Origin: Bacillus pumilus
GTDB taxonomy: Bacteria > Bacillota > Bacilli > Bacillales > Bacillaceae
Reading direction: 5' to 3'
Length of the DNA stretch: 64,000 nt
Assembly (NCBI RefSeq): GCF_038738535.1
Contig: NZ_CP046128.1
Span: forward strand, 3,162,001 to 3,226,000
Below the pieces are notes generated by a model, which was not told where the DNA came from, did not search any database, and saw only the letters and a list, made by a program, of their open reading frames with translations. A program made the translations under genes and the position numbers. Positions 9,850-18,734 of the stretch are shown in pieces. The number at the start of each line of letters is the position of its first letter. Position 1 is the stretch's first letter.

Positions 9850-11169
9850 TTACATATAAATTGGAGAAATTGGTCTGCGCCCAATCGAATGATACTCGAC
9901 CCCTGCTTGTTCTGCCGCTTCAAGCGTGTGACAGTTTCGCCCATCAAAAATAAGCGGCTGTCTCATCCATTCCTTGTAGGACGTGAGCGGAAACGTCTGA
10001 ATCTCCGTCCACTCTGTTAATATACAAACTGCATGGACATCCTTTATCGCTTCTTCAATCGTTTGAGCAAACAAGACTTGATCCGGCAGTTCACGAGGGG
10101 CATGGCGTGCGGCAACAGGATCATAAGCTACAAGCTCCGCACCTAATTGATGGAGTGCATGAGCAATCGGAACCGACGGCGCCTCCCTCATATCGTCTGT
10201 ATTCGGTTTAAAGGCAAGGCCAAGAAGTGCAATTCGCTTCCCTTCAAGATTTGCCCCCAGTCTCTCCTGAATACTTTGGATAAAACCGGCTCGCTGCTCA
10301 TTGTTTACTTTAATCACAGCCTTTAGCAGTTCAAAATCGTGGGACACATGTCCTGCGATTTGGACAAGTGCATTTGTATCTTTTGGAAAACAAGAACCTC
10401 CGTAGCCAATTCCCGCCTTGAGAAACGAAGAACCGATCCGCTGATCGAGCCCCATTCCCCGCGCAACCCATTCAACATCAGCACCTGTTTTTTCACAAAT
10501 GGAAGCAATCTCATTCATAAAGCTGATTTTAGTCGCAAGAAAAGCATTTGATGCATACTTGATCATTTCGGCACTTTTTCGGTCTGTTTTGACCACTGGC
10601 AGGTGGAAATCAGCATACATCTCCTCTAGCTGGTCTAATACGGCTTTTGTTTCAGCCCCAATGACAAGCCGATCTGCCCTCAAAGTATCTGAAATGGCAG
10701 AGCCTTCCCGTAAAAATTCTGGGTTAGATGCAATAGATAACGGCTCATTCCGTCCTAATTCTTGATGTATCATCTGTTCGATTTGATCACCCGTTCCGAC
10801 AGGCACCGTACTTTTCACCACAAGAATCGCACCTGATTTCGCTTTTGTGCCCATCTCCTTTGCAGCCTGAAACACATACTGTAAATCAGCTTGGCCGTCT
10901 GCCTGCTGCGGGGTGCCGACCGCAATCATTAACACATCAGCCCGCGGGTAGGCTGCCGCTCCATTTATGTAAAATTGAATTCGTCCTTGCTCAAGATTGC
11001 GTTTCAGCAGTTCTTTTAATCCTGGCTCATACATTGGTGGATGTCCTTGTTTCAGCTGCATGACCTTTTTCCGGTCAATATCAATACACGCCACATTGTG
11101 CCCTGCCTCCGCTAAACACACACCTGTGACCAGCCCCACATATCCACAGCCTGCAATTGCAATATTCAT
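9850..11169 (-). CDS. ywqF: UDP-glucose 6-dehydrogenase (YwqF/Ugd)
   Basis: 439-aa NAD-dependent enzyme oxidising UDP-glucose to UDP-glucuronate for acidic surface polymers. N-terminal Rossmann motif GCGYVGLVTG, catalytic Cys in GYGGSCFPKDT near residue 260, and a C-terminal UDP-binding domain (LGLAFKPNTDDMREAPS). In B. subtilis ywqF lies with the tyrosine-kinase genes ywqCDE; those are absent here, so it stands alone. TuaD is the other possible name; synteny favours YwqF. Confidence 0.88.
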   Translation of the reverse strand: MNIAIAGCGYVGLVTGVCLAEAGHNVACIDIDRKKVMQLKQGHPPMYEPGLKELLKRNLEQGRIQFYINGAAAYPRADVLMIAVGTPQQADGQADLQYVFQAAKEMGTKAKSGAILVVKSTVPVGTGDQIEQMIHQELGRNEPLSIASNPEFLREGSAISDTLRADRLVIGAETKAVLDQLEEMYADFHLPVVKTDRKSAEMIKYASNAFLATKISFMNEIASICEKTGADVEWVARGMGLDQRIGSSFLKAGIGYGGSCFPKDTNALVQIAGHVSHDFELLKAVIKVNNEQRAGFIQSIQERLGANLEGKRIALLGLAFKPNTDDMREAPSVPIAHALHQLGAELVAYDPVAARHAPRELPDQVLFAQTIEEAIKDVHAVCILTEWTEIQTFPLTSYKEWMRQPLIFDGRNCHTLEAAEQAGVEYHSIGRRPISPIYM

Positions 11170-11250
11170 GACACCATCAGCTCCCCATACGCCTTATGCT
11201 TGTAATGACATCGTATGCCGAGAGCTTTCGTTCCATTCATAAAAGCATAC

Positions 11251-11279
11251 AAAAACCCCCTGCCATCACTAGCAGGGGG
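11251..11279 (-). terminator. Terminator of the 47-aa gene
   Basis: Stem CCCCCTGC/GCAGGGGG with eight-base loop followed on the minus strand by five Ts, seven bases after the small gene's stop. Confidence 0.92.
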
Positions 11280-11285
11280 TCACTT

Positions 11286-11429
11286 TTATGAAACAAGACC
11301 ATTTCGAATATGAGCAATCAGATTTTCAAGCATTTCTTTTGTGGTGACATCATTTGAATTCTCACCAATATCATGAGCGTACATCAAAATTTTTAAAAAC
11401 TCTTCTTGATTTAAACCCTTATTGTCCAT
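11286..11429 (-). CDS. Unrecognised 47-aa protein
   Basis: Not recognised. ATG at 11429 with AAAGGA seven bases upstream, stop at 11286, its own SigmaA-type promoter (11462-11490) and a strong terminator (11251-11279), so it looks like a complete single-gene unit. The product is acidic, soluble and largely helical in appearance (NQEEFLKILMYAHDIG, then EMLENLIAHIRNG). The first helix faintly resembles the SinI/SlrA antirepressor helix (LDxEWxxLIxxAxxxG), which is only a hypothesis. No Cys, no membrane segment. Confidence 0.75.
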   Translation of the reverse strand: MDNKGLNQEEFLKILMYAHDIGENSNDVTTKEMLENLIAHIRNGLVS

Positions 11430-11461
11430 GTCTGTATCCTTTCGATTCCACTAATTTCATT

Positions 11462-11490
11462 ATTATATGCTGTATGGTTGGTTTATGCAA
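11462..11490 (-). promoter_or_regulatory. Promoter of the 47-aa gene
   Basis: Minus strand TTGCAT (11490-11485), 17-bp spacer, perfect TATAAT (11467-11462); start about 25 bases before the ATG. Confidence 0.75.
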
Positions 11491-11615
11491 TACTCTAATA
11501 CATCATTCGACAGCTTTTGAAATTTATGACCATTTTCATGAAAAACTTTTTTATAAATCACCATTGAGCTATAATAAAAGAATTGGAATCTTTTACTTGG
11601 TTAGGAGCGGATCAA

Positions 11616-13223
11616 ATGCTTCAGCACAACATCAACGAAGAAGAAATCAAACAAACAGCCGAACAGATCAAAGAACTTCTTCCTGCAACAGATGAAAACA
11701 AACAACTCATCAAAAAAGCATTGATTACTTATAGACAGGACAGTGTATATCGTCTCAAGCAAGAATCTGATACGGAATGGTCAGCTTATGTACATGATGT
11801 CGTGGCAGCAAGAGTCCACCTTCATGTGCTGTTTCCTGTGAGAAGCAGCTGCTCATGTCCGGCAGATGGACTTTGTAAACACATTCTCGCTGTCTTCTTT
11901 TCGCTATACGCTCAAGTAGAGAGTGTGACCGGATTTACAGAAAATTGGTCAGAAAAGGATGAATTACAACGCAGCAAAGAATTGATTCGCCAGCACTTCC
12001 AAGTGAAGCGCCCAGACGAACAATCACTCCAAAGCTGGATGAATTTTTTCCAAGAGGAATTTAACCTCTGGCTGAAACGGACACCAAAGCACCAGCAAAC
12101 ACCGCAGCATTTGTATTACGGCTATTTATCAATCCTAAAAAAACACGCACCTCATTCACCTGAATTCAAGAGTTTGTATGCGATTCATACCTCAATCGAT
12201 GTGTGGTTAAGGATTCATGAATTGATCGACCTCGGCCGGCTTGATGCCGAGAAGGACTTTTATTCCATGAATCCATATGTAGAACAGCTCATGAACACCA
12301 TTTTCGATTCAGTGGATCACTTGAAGACATACGCTCTTTCCTTTTCCCTCGATCCGTTTCTTGAAAACACACCAACTGCCGTTCGGGCACTTCTTCAAAT
12401 AAACGGACCTTTCCAGCATGAACGAGTAGCGGTCTTTATGGAGATTTGGGGCACCATATTAAATAGAGGGAAATGGGTTAAAAAAGAAACAGAATTACTG
12501 AAGAACGCTCAGCAGCAAGAACAAACGGTTGAACGTACCATCGGGCTGATGCACATGGATTATTTACAGAAAGAAGACGAAAGCCTCTTTCAGCAATTAC
12601 AGCTGCTCAATGCAGATATGCTGCCAAATGTGCTCAATTGGCTGAAGGATCTCACAAACCGCAAGGACTGGAAGCGGCTCAAGCTCTGGTATCATGAGAT
12701 TACCTATATTTTAGAGGAATATTGCCAGCTCGACCTTTCCTATAGAGAACTGCGAGGAGCCGTCAGTGATTTCTTCTTTTATTTAGACGCATACTTTAAG
12801 CAGACGAAGGATCATCATTTATATGAACGCTACCTCCAAATCTGCATGCCCTATGCGTTTACTGAATATAGTCAGCTATTATATGCACAGCAGCGTTATG
12901 CAGAATGGATTGAGATTCACAGCCTTGTTGGTTTCTCCATCAGTGAACTGGAGAAGGATCTGATCAAACAAATTGCAAAAGAGGAGCCTGAAGCGCTCAT
13001 TCCATCGTACCACCGTGAAATCTCACTGCTTCTCGATCAAAAGAATCGAAGTGCTTATCGAGAATCTGTGAAAATGCTAAAAAAACTGCGCACGCTTTAT
13101 CATAAAACGAAAAAAACCGCAATTTGGGAAAGATATGTAAAGCAGCTGCAGGATTCAACGAAACGGCTGCGTGCGTTCCAAGAGGAAATGAAGAAAGGAA
13201 AATTAATTGATGACACGCCATAA
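11616..13223 (+). CDS. ywqB: SWIM zinc-finger protein YwqB
   Basis: 535 aa. A SWIM zinc finger is at residues 79-89 (C79, C81, C87, H89 in SCSCPADGLCKH); the remainder is a long helical region with no other recognised domain. SWIM proteins often partner SNF2 helicases, and here the SNF2 gene follows with a 14-bp overlap. Role unknown, presumably DNA transactions. Start ATG 11616 lies eight bases after AGGAG; a TATAAT at 11570-11575 is a plausible -10. Confidence 0.85.
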   Translation: MLQHNINEEEIKQTAEQIKELLPATDENKQLIKKALITYRQDSVYRLKQESDTEWSAYVHDVVAARVHLHVLFPVRSSCSCPADGLCKHILAVFFSLYAQVESVTGFTENWSEKDELQRSKELIRQHFQVKRPDEQSLQSWMNFFQEEFNLWLKRTPKHQQTPQHLYYGYLSILKKHAPHSPEFKSLYAIHTSIDVWLRIHELIDLGRLDAEKDFYSMNPYVEQLMNTIFDSVDHLKTYALSFSLDPFLENTPTAVRALLQINGPFQHERVAVFMEIWGTILNRGKWVKKETELLKNAQQQEQTVERTIGLMHMDYLQKEDESLFQQLQLLNADMLPNVLNWLKDLTNRKDWKRLKLWYHEITYILEEYCQLDLSYRELRGAVSDFFFYLDAYFKQTKDHHLYERYLQICMPYAFTEYSQLLYAQQRYAEWIEIHSLVGFSISELEKDLIKQIAKEEPEALIPSYHREISLLLDQKNRSAYRESVKMLKKLRTLYHKTKKTAIWERYVKQLQDSTKRLRAFQEEMKKGKLIDDTP

Positions 13224-15987
13224 ACAAATTGTCATTCATGCAGAACAAACAGAAGATTTCTCTTTCACCATTTCAGCGCAAGCAGAGGACGGACACCCTG
13301 TTCCACTTAATGAAATGAAGAGGCAGCTTTTCCAATGGCACGAATCGTCTTTTTACGGAACATTTTTAGAAGATGTGAGCTTTATTGGCACACCTGCCTT
13401 CCTGTTAAGCCCTTGGATGACCGTTGAATTGCTAGGAAAAAATTCATTTAATACCTTTAGTCATGTGACATTAACGGATGAAACGGAACCACTGATGAAG
13501 ACAGCCTCCACCATTTACGAATTCATCGAGGACGAAGATTTCGTTCCCGATTACGAGGCGTGGACAGAAGGTGTGCTTCGGTTTAAAGACAAAGAAGGAC
13601 TATTAGATGGCTATACGGCTGATTGGTTCTCCTTTGCCGTACAAGATTACATTCAATATGATGATGCCTTGCAGCACAAATGGAACCGCATGACAGCACA
13701 ATCGCCTGCGCTCTCATCCTTCCAAGGACATTTTTTAGATGAGCAGGATTTCTTGGAGACGATTGGCTGGATTGATGACGAGACGCCTTTCACTGTCGGC
13801 TTGCGCTTAAATGAACCGGATTTCGACGGAGATGATTGGAAAATCGAATTGTTTTTGCGAGATAAGAAAAACAGCGACCTTCACTTTTTTGAGGGTATCC
13901 GTTCATTGAAAAGGTCTTGGCATCCGTATCAAGATAAAATCTCAAGAGAGCTGGAGCGATTCAGTCAAATTGTACCTTGGCTCTCTTTCACATCTGGCAC
14001 CACGCTCATGTCAGAAGATGAAGCATGGCTCTTCCTGTCTGAAGCAAGTGAAACACTTGTGAATATGGGCATTGAGATCCTGCTCCCATCGTGGTGGCAA
14101 ATCGTCAAAGAAAGCACCATGATGCTAAAAGCAAGGATTTCCTCTACCCCGCGAGGCGAGTCGCATGTCGGAATGGATGCCTTGATGGACTTTAATTGGC
14201 GCTTTGCTACAAACGGCATCGAGCTGACAGAAGATGAGTTCAACGAGCTTGTCCAAAGTAAACGGCGCCTTGTCAACATTCGAGGGCAATGGATCAAAAT
14301 CGATCCAACCTTCATCCAGCAAATGAAAAAATGGATGGAGCGCGCCGAAAATGAAGGGCTGCACATGTCTGATATTTTGTCACGCGAGCTGGCAGATCAA
14401 GAAGCATCCTCTGAATCGATACCAGAACTGCTAGACAGCTCAGCATTTGCACATATTCAATTTGAACTTTCGTCTCAATTAAGAGGGCTTGTCCATCAGT
14501 TAAATGATACGCATGAGCTGCCTTCCTACGAAATGAGTGAGTCCTTCAAAGGCACACTAAGGCCGTATCAGCAGCATGGTGTCAACTGGCTGTTATTTTT
14601 AAGATCTCATGGATTCGGGGCTTGTTTAGCAGATGATATGGGCCTTGGAAAAACGATTCAAATGATTGCGTATTTCACATATCTGAAAGAGCAGAAGCAA
14701 AATGCCGCTCCATCTCTCATCATTGCGCCGACCTCTGTTTTAGGAAACTGGCAGCGAGAGCTTGAAACCTTCGCACCACATTTGAATGTCGCTCTGCATT
14801 ACGGGCCATCGCGCCCTCAAGGGGAACACTTTACAAAGGCATACGAGTCAACAGATATTGTCCTGACGTCTTATGGACTCTCACATTCTGATCGTGATGA
14901 ATTAACGTCAGCAAAGTGGGATACGATTTGTTTAGACGAAGCCCAAAACATCAAAAACGCCCATACGAAACAATCGAGAGCGATCAGACAGCTCAAAGGG
15001 CAGCATCATATTGCCCTTAGCGGGACACCTATGGAAAACCGTTTGACAGAGCTTTGGTCCATTTTCGACTTCGTCAACAAAGGATATCTCGGCAGCCTGA
15101 CGAGCTTTCATAAGAAGTTCGTCCTGCCGATTGAAAAAGACCGCGATGAAAAAAGAATTGAACAGCTGCAGCAGCTGATAAAGCCCTTCCTATTAAGAAG
15201 AACAAAGCAAGATGAAGAGGTCGCCCTGAACCTGCCTGAGAAACTCGAAGAAAAAGAATTCATTCCGCTATCCGCTGAGCAGGCTTCTTTATATGAACAG
15301 CTCGTGAAGGATACATTCGAACACATGGCTTCGTTAACAGGAATGCAGCGGAAAGCCATTATTTTAAGTATGCTTGGCAGACTCAAACAGATTTGCGATC
15401 ACCCGGCTCTCTATTTAAAAGAGAGTGGAACAGATGTGAAACTGCTGAAACGTTCATTAAAAATGGATAAACTCGCAGAGCTGTTAAAAGCAATACATGA
15501 GCAAGGAGAAAGCTGCCTCATCTTTACGCAGTATATTGGAATGGGGAACATGATCAAGCAGCTGGCGGAAAAGATGTTTGGAGAACCAGTTCAATTTTTA
15601 AATGGCAGCCTGTCAAAACAGGAGCGGGATAAAATGGTGGATCGCTTCCAGAAGAAAGAATTCAACATCTTAATTCTCTCTTTAAAAGCAGGAGGAACAG
15701 GACTTAACCTAACTGCCGCAAACCATGTCATTCACTACGACAGATGGTGGAATCCTGCTGTGGAAAACCAAGCGACAGACCGTGCTTATCGGATCGGACA
15801 AAAACGATTTGTTCACGTCCATAAGATGATCACAACGGGCACGATTGAGGAAAAAATCGATCAAATGCTCGAAACAAAACAAACGTTAAATGATCAAATT
15901 ATCCAAAGTGAAAGTTGGATTACTGAGCTATCGACGAACGAACTAGAAGATTTATTCACATTAAGTGCGGCCGCTCAATCATCTTAA
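13210..15987 (+). CDS. ywqA: SNF2-family DNA helicase/translocase YwqA
   Basis: 925 aa. N-terminal half is the bacterial SNF2-associated region; the motor starts near residue 455 with Walker A DDMGLGKTIQ, the DEAQ-type box (CLDEAQNIKN), SGTPMENR, and motifs V-VI (LKAGGTGLNLTAA, DRAYRIGQ) in the C-terminal lobe. ATP-driven DNA translocase of unknown cellular role. Overlaps ywqB by 14 bp; ATG 13210 chosen over the preceding TTG because of the GAAAGGA SD ten bases upstream. Confidence 0.92.
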   Translation: MTRHKQIVIHAEQTEDFSFTISAQAEDGHPVPLNEMKRQLFQWHESSFYGTFLEDVSFIGTPAFLLSPWMTVELLGKNSFNTFSHVTLTDETEPLMKTASTIYEFIEDEDFVPDYEAWTEGVLRFKDKEGLLDGYTADWFSFAVQDYIQYDDALQHKWNRMTAQSPALSSFQGHFLDEQDFLETIGWIDDETPFTVGLRLNEPDFDGDDWKIELFLRDKKNSDLHFFEGIRSLKRSWHPYQDKISRELERFSQIVPWLSFTSGTTLMSEDEAWLFLSEASETLVNMGIEILLPSWWQIVKESTMMLKARISSTPRGESHVGMDALMDFNWRFATNGIELTEDEFNELVQSKRRLVNIRGQWIKIDPTFIQQMKKWMERAENEGLHMSDILSRELADQEASSESIPELLDSSAFAHIQFELSSQLRGLVHQLNDTHELPSYEMSESFKGTLRPYQQHGVNWLLFLRSHGFGACLADDMGLGKTIQMIAYFTYLKEQKQNAAPSLIIAPTSVLGNWQRELETFAPHLNVALHYGPSRPQGEHFTKAYESTDIVLTSYGLSHSDRDELTSAKWDTICLDEAQNIKNAHTKQSRAIRQLKGQHHIALSGTPMENRLTELWSIFDFVNKGYLGSLTSFHKKFVLPIEKDRDEKRIEQLQQLIKPFLLRRTKQDEEVALNLPEKLEEKEFIPLSAEQASLYEQLVKDTFEHMASLTGMQRKAIILSMLGRLKQICDHPALYLKESGTDVKLLKRSLKMDKLAELLKAIHEQGESCLIFTQYIGMGNMIKQLAEKMFGEPVQFLNGSLSKQERDKMVDRFQKKEFNILILSLKAGGTGLNLTAANHVIHYDRWWNPAVENQATDRAYRIGQKRFVHVHKMITTGTIEEKIDQMLETKQTLNDQIIQSESWITELSTNELEDLFTLSAAAQSS

Positions 15988-15994
15988 TCCCAGC

Positions 15995-16038
15995 AAAAAG
16001 AGGACTTTTCTCAAACATGATGAAAAGTCCTCTTTTTT
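15995..16038. terminator. Bidirectional terminator between ywqA and ytvA
   Basis: Thirteen-base stem AAGAGGACTTTTC/GAAAAGTCCTCTT with A- and T-tracts at the two ends, between convergent genes. Confidence 0.92.
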
Positions 16039-16057
16039 CATTTCATATGAACATAGG

Positions 16058-16846
16058 TTAAATGTGCAGCTTTTTCAATGCAGATTTCACGTTCATATAC
16101 GTATTCAATTCACGGAAGTCCTCTCTCATTTCTCCCATTTTCATCGCAAGATTCGGTTTAATTCCTGTCACAATGAGTTCAGTACCAGTCATTAAAATTA
16201 AATCGTTCAGCTTAAAAATTGCATCTGCCACAAATGAATCCACTTCTAATAAACCAGACAGATCGACAATAAAATAATCGTCCTTGGATTGAGAGATATA
16301 GGTGGAGACTGTTGAGATAATTTTATGAAATCTTGGCGCTGTTAACGTACCAATGATCGGTAACACAGAAATACCATCTTTCACAGGAACAATTGGAACA
16401 GAAATATTCAGCACTTCATCAATCGATTGCTCAAGAAGCTCCTGCTGTTCCTTCTCTTTCGTGACATCTTTTTGCAGACCAACGAAATAAAGACGTTTTC
16501 CTTCATTTTCGTCAATCCAAAGAGGAGCCACACTTAACTCATTCCAAAACATCTGTCCAGATTTTTTATAATTTTTCAGCTGAACAGTGACAGCCTCTTT
16601 GTTCTCAATAGCTGTTCTAATTTGATTGAGAGCGATTTGCTCGGTTTCATTTCCTTGAAGGAAACGACAATTCTTCCCCAATACCTCGGGTTCTTGATAG
16701 CCTGTCATATCTAAAAAGCCCTTGTTCACATATATTAAAGGATTATCAGGTAAAGACGGGTCCGTCACCGTCAGGCCAACCTGAGTATAATCTAAGGCTT
16801 CCTTGATTAAATGCAGATTTTCGGACTTATAAGATTCCAGCGCCAT
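16058..16846 (-). CDS. ytvA: Blue-light photoreceptor YtvA (LOV-STAS)
   Basis: 262-aa protein with an N-terminal LOV/PAS domain carrying the flavin-adduct cysteine C60 in GKNCRFLQG, a linker helix, and a C-terminal STAS domain from about residue 148. In B. subtilis it joins RsbR-type stressosomes and activates SigmaB in blue light. Here it sits between ywqA and ywpJ, away from its B. subtilis location. AAGGAGAG precedes the ATG. Key photochemical residues are intact. Confidence 0.94.
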   Translation of the reverse strand: MALESYKSENLHLIKEALDYTQVGLTVTDPSLPDNPLIYVNKGFLDMTGYQEPEVLGKNCRFLQGNETEQIALNQIRTAIENKEAVTVQLKNYKKSGQMFWNELSVAPLWIDENEGKRLYFVGLQKDVTKEKEQQELLEQSIDEVLNISVPIVPVKDGISVLPIIGTLTAPRFHKIISTVSTYISQSKDDYFIVDLSGLLEVDSFVADAIFKLNDLILMTGTELIVTGIKPNLAMKMGEMREDFRELNTYMNVKSALKKLHI

Positions 16847-16894
16847 TCGTTTACTCTCCTTAATTTCTTACAAGCGGGTTATGTTCATAATTAA

Positions 16895-16923
16895 ATTATA
16901 TGATGTTCCACATCAGGTGTAAA
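16895..16923 (-). promoter_or_regulatory. ytvA promoter
   Basis: Minus strand TTTACA (16923-16918), 17-bp spacer, TATAAT (16900-16895): near-consensus SigmaA site. Confidence 0.75.
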
Positions 16924-16998
16924 TAGAAGTAGTTCTGAATTCCTCTTTTGTAGAATGCGCTTTATCCTATGTGATTTATACAACGTCATCCGATTCAT

Positions 16999-17868
16999 CT
17001 ATTTCAAAAGGTGTCGAATCATATGCGCCACACCATGTTCATCATTTGTTAACGTGACATGATCAGCGATTTCCTTCATATCCTGTCTCGCATTGCCCAT
17101 CGCAACCCCAACACCAGCTGCTAGAAGCATCGATTCGTCATTTAAACTGTCTCCTACAGCCGCTGTCTGGCTTAAAGGAATACCAAGTCTTTCTGCCAGC
17201 CTTGTTAATGCCTGCCCTTTAGATGCTTCCTTTGAACCAATTTCAAAGTTATGATCGGCTGAACTAACCATTGTGACATCTGAATCATCACCAAACATAT
17301 CCCATCCTGCCTTCAATCTGTCTTCAAAGAAAGAGAAACCTAAGATATTGTAGAATGAAAGCTTTCGATCCTCACGGAACAATTCTTTATATGTATCAAT
17401 ATAAGAAAAACCTGACTGACTGTATTGAACTTCTGCCGCTTGTTTTAAAATATTTCGATCCGTTTTTGGATTAGCACTTTTTAAGCGGTCCATTTCAATC
17501 GCAAGAAGCTCTCTGCCGCGATTCGGTGTGAAAATGGCTTCGTTTGTAAAAACTTCATAATAATAGTCACGTTCTTCAAGCCATGACAATATATGTTTGG
17601 CCTTTTCTTCGTGTAAAACAGCTGAATGGTACACTTGTCCAGCCGGATCATGAATCACAGCTCCATTGGCACTAATCACCCATGTATTCATACCAAGCTG
17701 ATCAAAAATAGACCTCACATCAAAATACGCTCTTCCTGTTGAAACGACAACTTCCATTCCATTCGCCGCTGCTTCCTTTAATGCCTGCTCATTTTCCCGA
17801 CTCACTTTGTGTTCACTGTTCAATAAAGTTCCGTCTAAATCCGTTGCGATCAATTGAATGTTTGTCAT
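16999..17868 (-). CDS. ywpJ: HAD-superfamily Cof-type phosphatase (YwpJ-like)
   Basis: 289 aa. Catalytic DxD motif at D10/D12 (TDLDGTLL), a C2-type cap, and the C-terminal GDSLNDESML loop: Cof subfamily sugar-phosphate or FMN/PLP phosphatase; substrate unknown. Start ATG 17868 follows AAAGGAGAG; an in-frame extension to 17955 lacks an SD. Name rests on synteny with ywqA and ywpG/F. In B. subtilis glcR and ssbB follow; here they are missing. Confidence 0.85.
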   Translation of the reverse strand: MTNIQLIATDLDGTLLNSEHKVSRENEQALKEAAANGMEVVVSTGRAYFDVRSIFDQLGMNTWVISANGAVIHDPAGQVYHSAVLHEEKAKHILSWLEERDYYYEVFTNEAIFTPNRGRELLAIEMDRLKSANPKTDRNILKQAAEVQYSQSGFSYIDTYKELFREDRKLSFYNILGFSFFEDRLKAGWDMFGDDSDVTMVSSADHNFEIGSKEASKGQALTRLAERLGIPLSQTAAVGDSLNDESMLLAAGVGVAMGNARQDMKEIADHVTLTNDEHGVAHMIRHLLK

Positions 17869-17965
17869 CGTTCTCTCCTTTTTGTCTCCATTTTCGGCTA
17901 TCATACCGCTGATAAAATCCATCATCATTATGAAATGAGTATCCACTATTTGCAAGAGGTGATCG

Positions 17966-17989
17966 GTTTATCAGTGAATAAAAGGGTAC
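17966..17989 (+). promoter_or_regulatory. SigmaB-like promoter facing a gene-free tract
   Basis: GTTTAT (17966-17971), 12-bp spacer, GGGTAC (17984-17989); close to the SigmaB consensus GTTTAA/GGGTAT. No convincing ORF follows. Confidence 0.45.
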
Positions 17990-18260
17990 CCGGCCACGCT
18001 ACATGACCGGATACACACAAGGGGATTTACAGGGGACACATGACCTATACAAAGAAGCTATGGTTCTATTACGCAGTGTTCTTATGCACAAGGCAGCGTC
18101 TATCAGCTTTAGCTAGAGGGGGGCTGTCAGATGCTAGACGTTACCTTTTGTTTCAGACCGTACCTCCTTTCCTTTCAACTGCCCTTAGTCTACTGAGAAA
18201 GGTCGTATGTGACAAAACATGAAAATGACAAAATGATCTCTCAAATTCTCTATTTCCTCT
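17990..18260. other. Gene-free tract, possible non-coding or antisense RNA
   Basis: The 392 bases between ywpJ and ywpG hold no supported CDS. A 60-aa frame at 18040-18222 on the plus strand has a weak SD and no recognisable protein character. Several inverted repeats are present, for example a 7-bp stem at 17991-18011 that pairs fully only as minus-strand RNA (G-U allowed), CGTCTA/TAGACG at 18096-18141, and CCTTTC/GAAAGG at 18171-18202. A transcript from the SigmaB-like promoter would be antisense to ywpG. Confidence 0.35.
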
Positions 18261-18617
18261 TTAATTTCTGTTTTTTACTGCTTGAGTATAAAACATCATC
18301 TTGTTTTGTTTGATGAAAAACTTATTTTTCATAAATTGATAAAAAACGTCTGAATGAATCCAATTACTAGAAGGCATGTGAATATAATCAGAACCGTCCC
18401 ACGCAAACCAATAAAAACAAAGCTGCCCGTCATGAATCGACAATTGAAATTCAAAGCAGTCCATTTGATCCTCGGTGACGTATTGAAACGTGAGTGACTC
18501 GCCTTCTTCCATGTACACATCACAAAATGAAAGAATGTCTCCCCACGAATAAACGCGCATTGTGCTCTTTGCCTTCTCCTCGCCAATATGTATGTTTCGC
18601 AATTGATAGGACTCCAT
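18261..18617 (-). CDS. ywpG: Conserved hypothetical protein (YwpG-like)
   Basis: 118 aa, no signal peptide or membrane segment; rich in aromatic residues and with a beta-strand-like pattern. Function unknown. Name by position beside ywpF-mscL-fabZ and similar length. Start ATG 18617 is seven bases after AGGAG; the longer frame to 18638 begins within the SD region. Confidence 0.65.
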   Translation of the reverse strand: MESYQLRNIHIGEEKAKSTMRVYSWGDILSFCDVYMEEGESLTFQYVTEDQMDCFEFQLSIHDGQLCFYWFAWDGSDYIHMPSSNWIHSDVFYQFMKNKFFIKQNKMMFYTQAVKNRN

Positions 18618-18687
18618 AAAACATCTCCTTTCACTCATATACAGCTCGTTCTAAGCAGGCAGCGGTTTCATTTATACAGATGTTGTA

Positions 18688-18696
18688 TGCTATAAT
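18688..18696 (+). promoter_or_regulatory. Extended -10 element upstream of ywpF
   Basis: TGC followed by TATAAT, about 39 bases before the ywpF ATG; no good -35, typical of extended -10 promoters. Confidence 0.55.
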
Positions 18697-18734
18697 AATA
18701 CTTACGAATAATGAACGCTTGTGAGGTGATAAAT

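Noticed and set aside
11354-11695. 113-aa plus-strand ORF before ywqB
   Set aside because: Overlaps the 47-aa gene antisense and ywqB out of frame; no SD.
18040-18222. 60-aa plus-strand ORF in the ywpJ-ywpG gap
   Set aside because: Weak SD, composition unlike neighbouring proteins, no recognisable domain; an RNA function for the tract is as likely.
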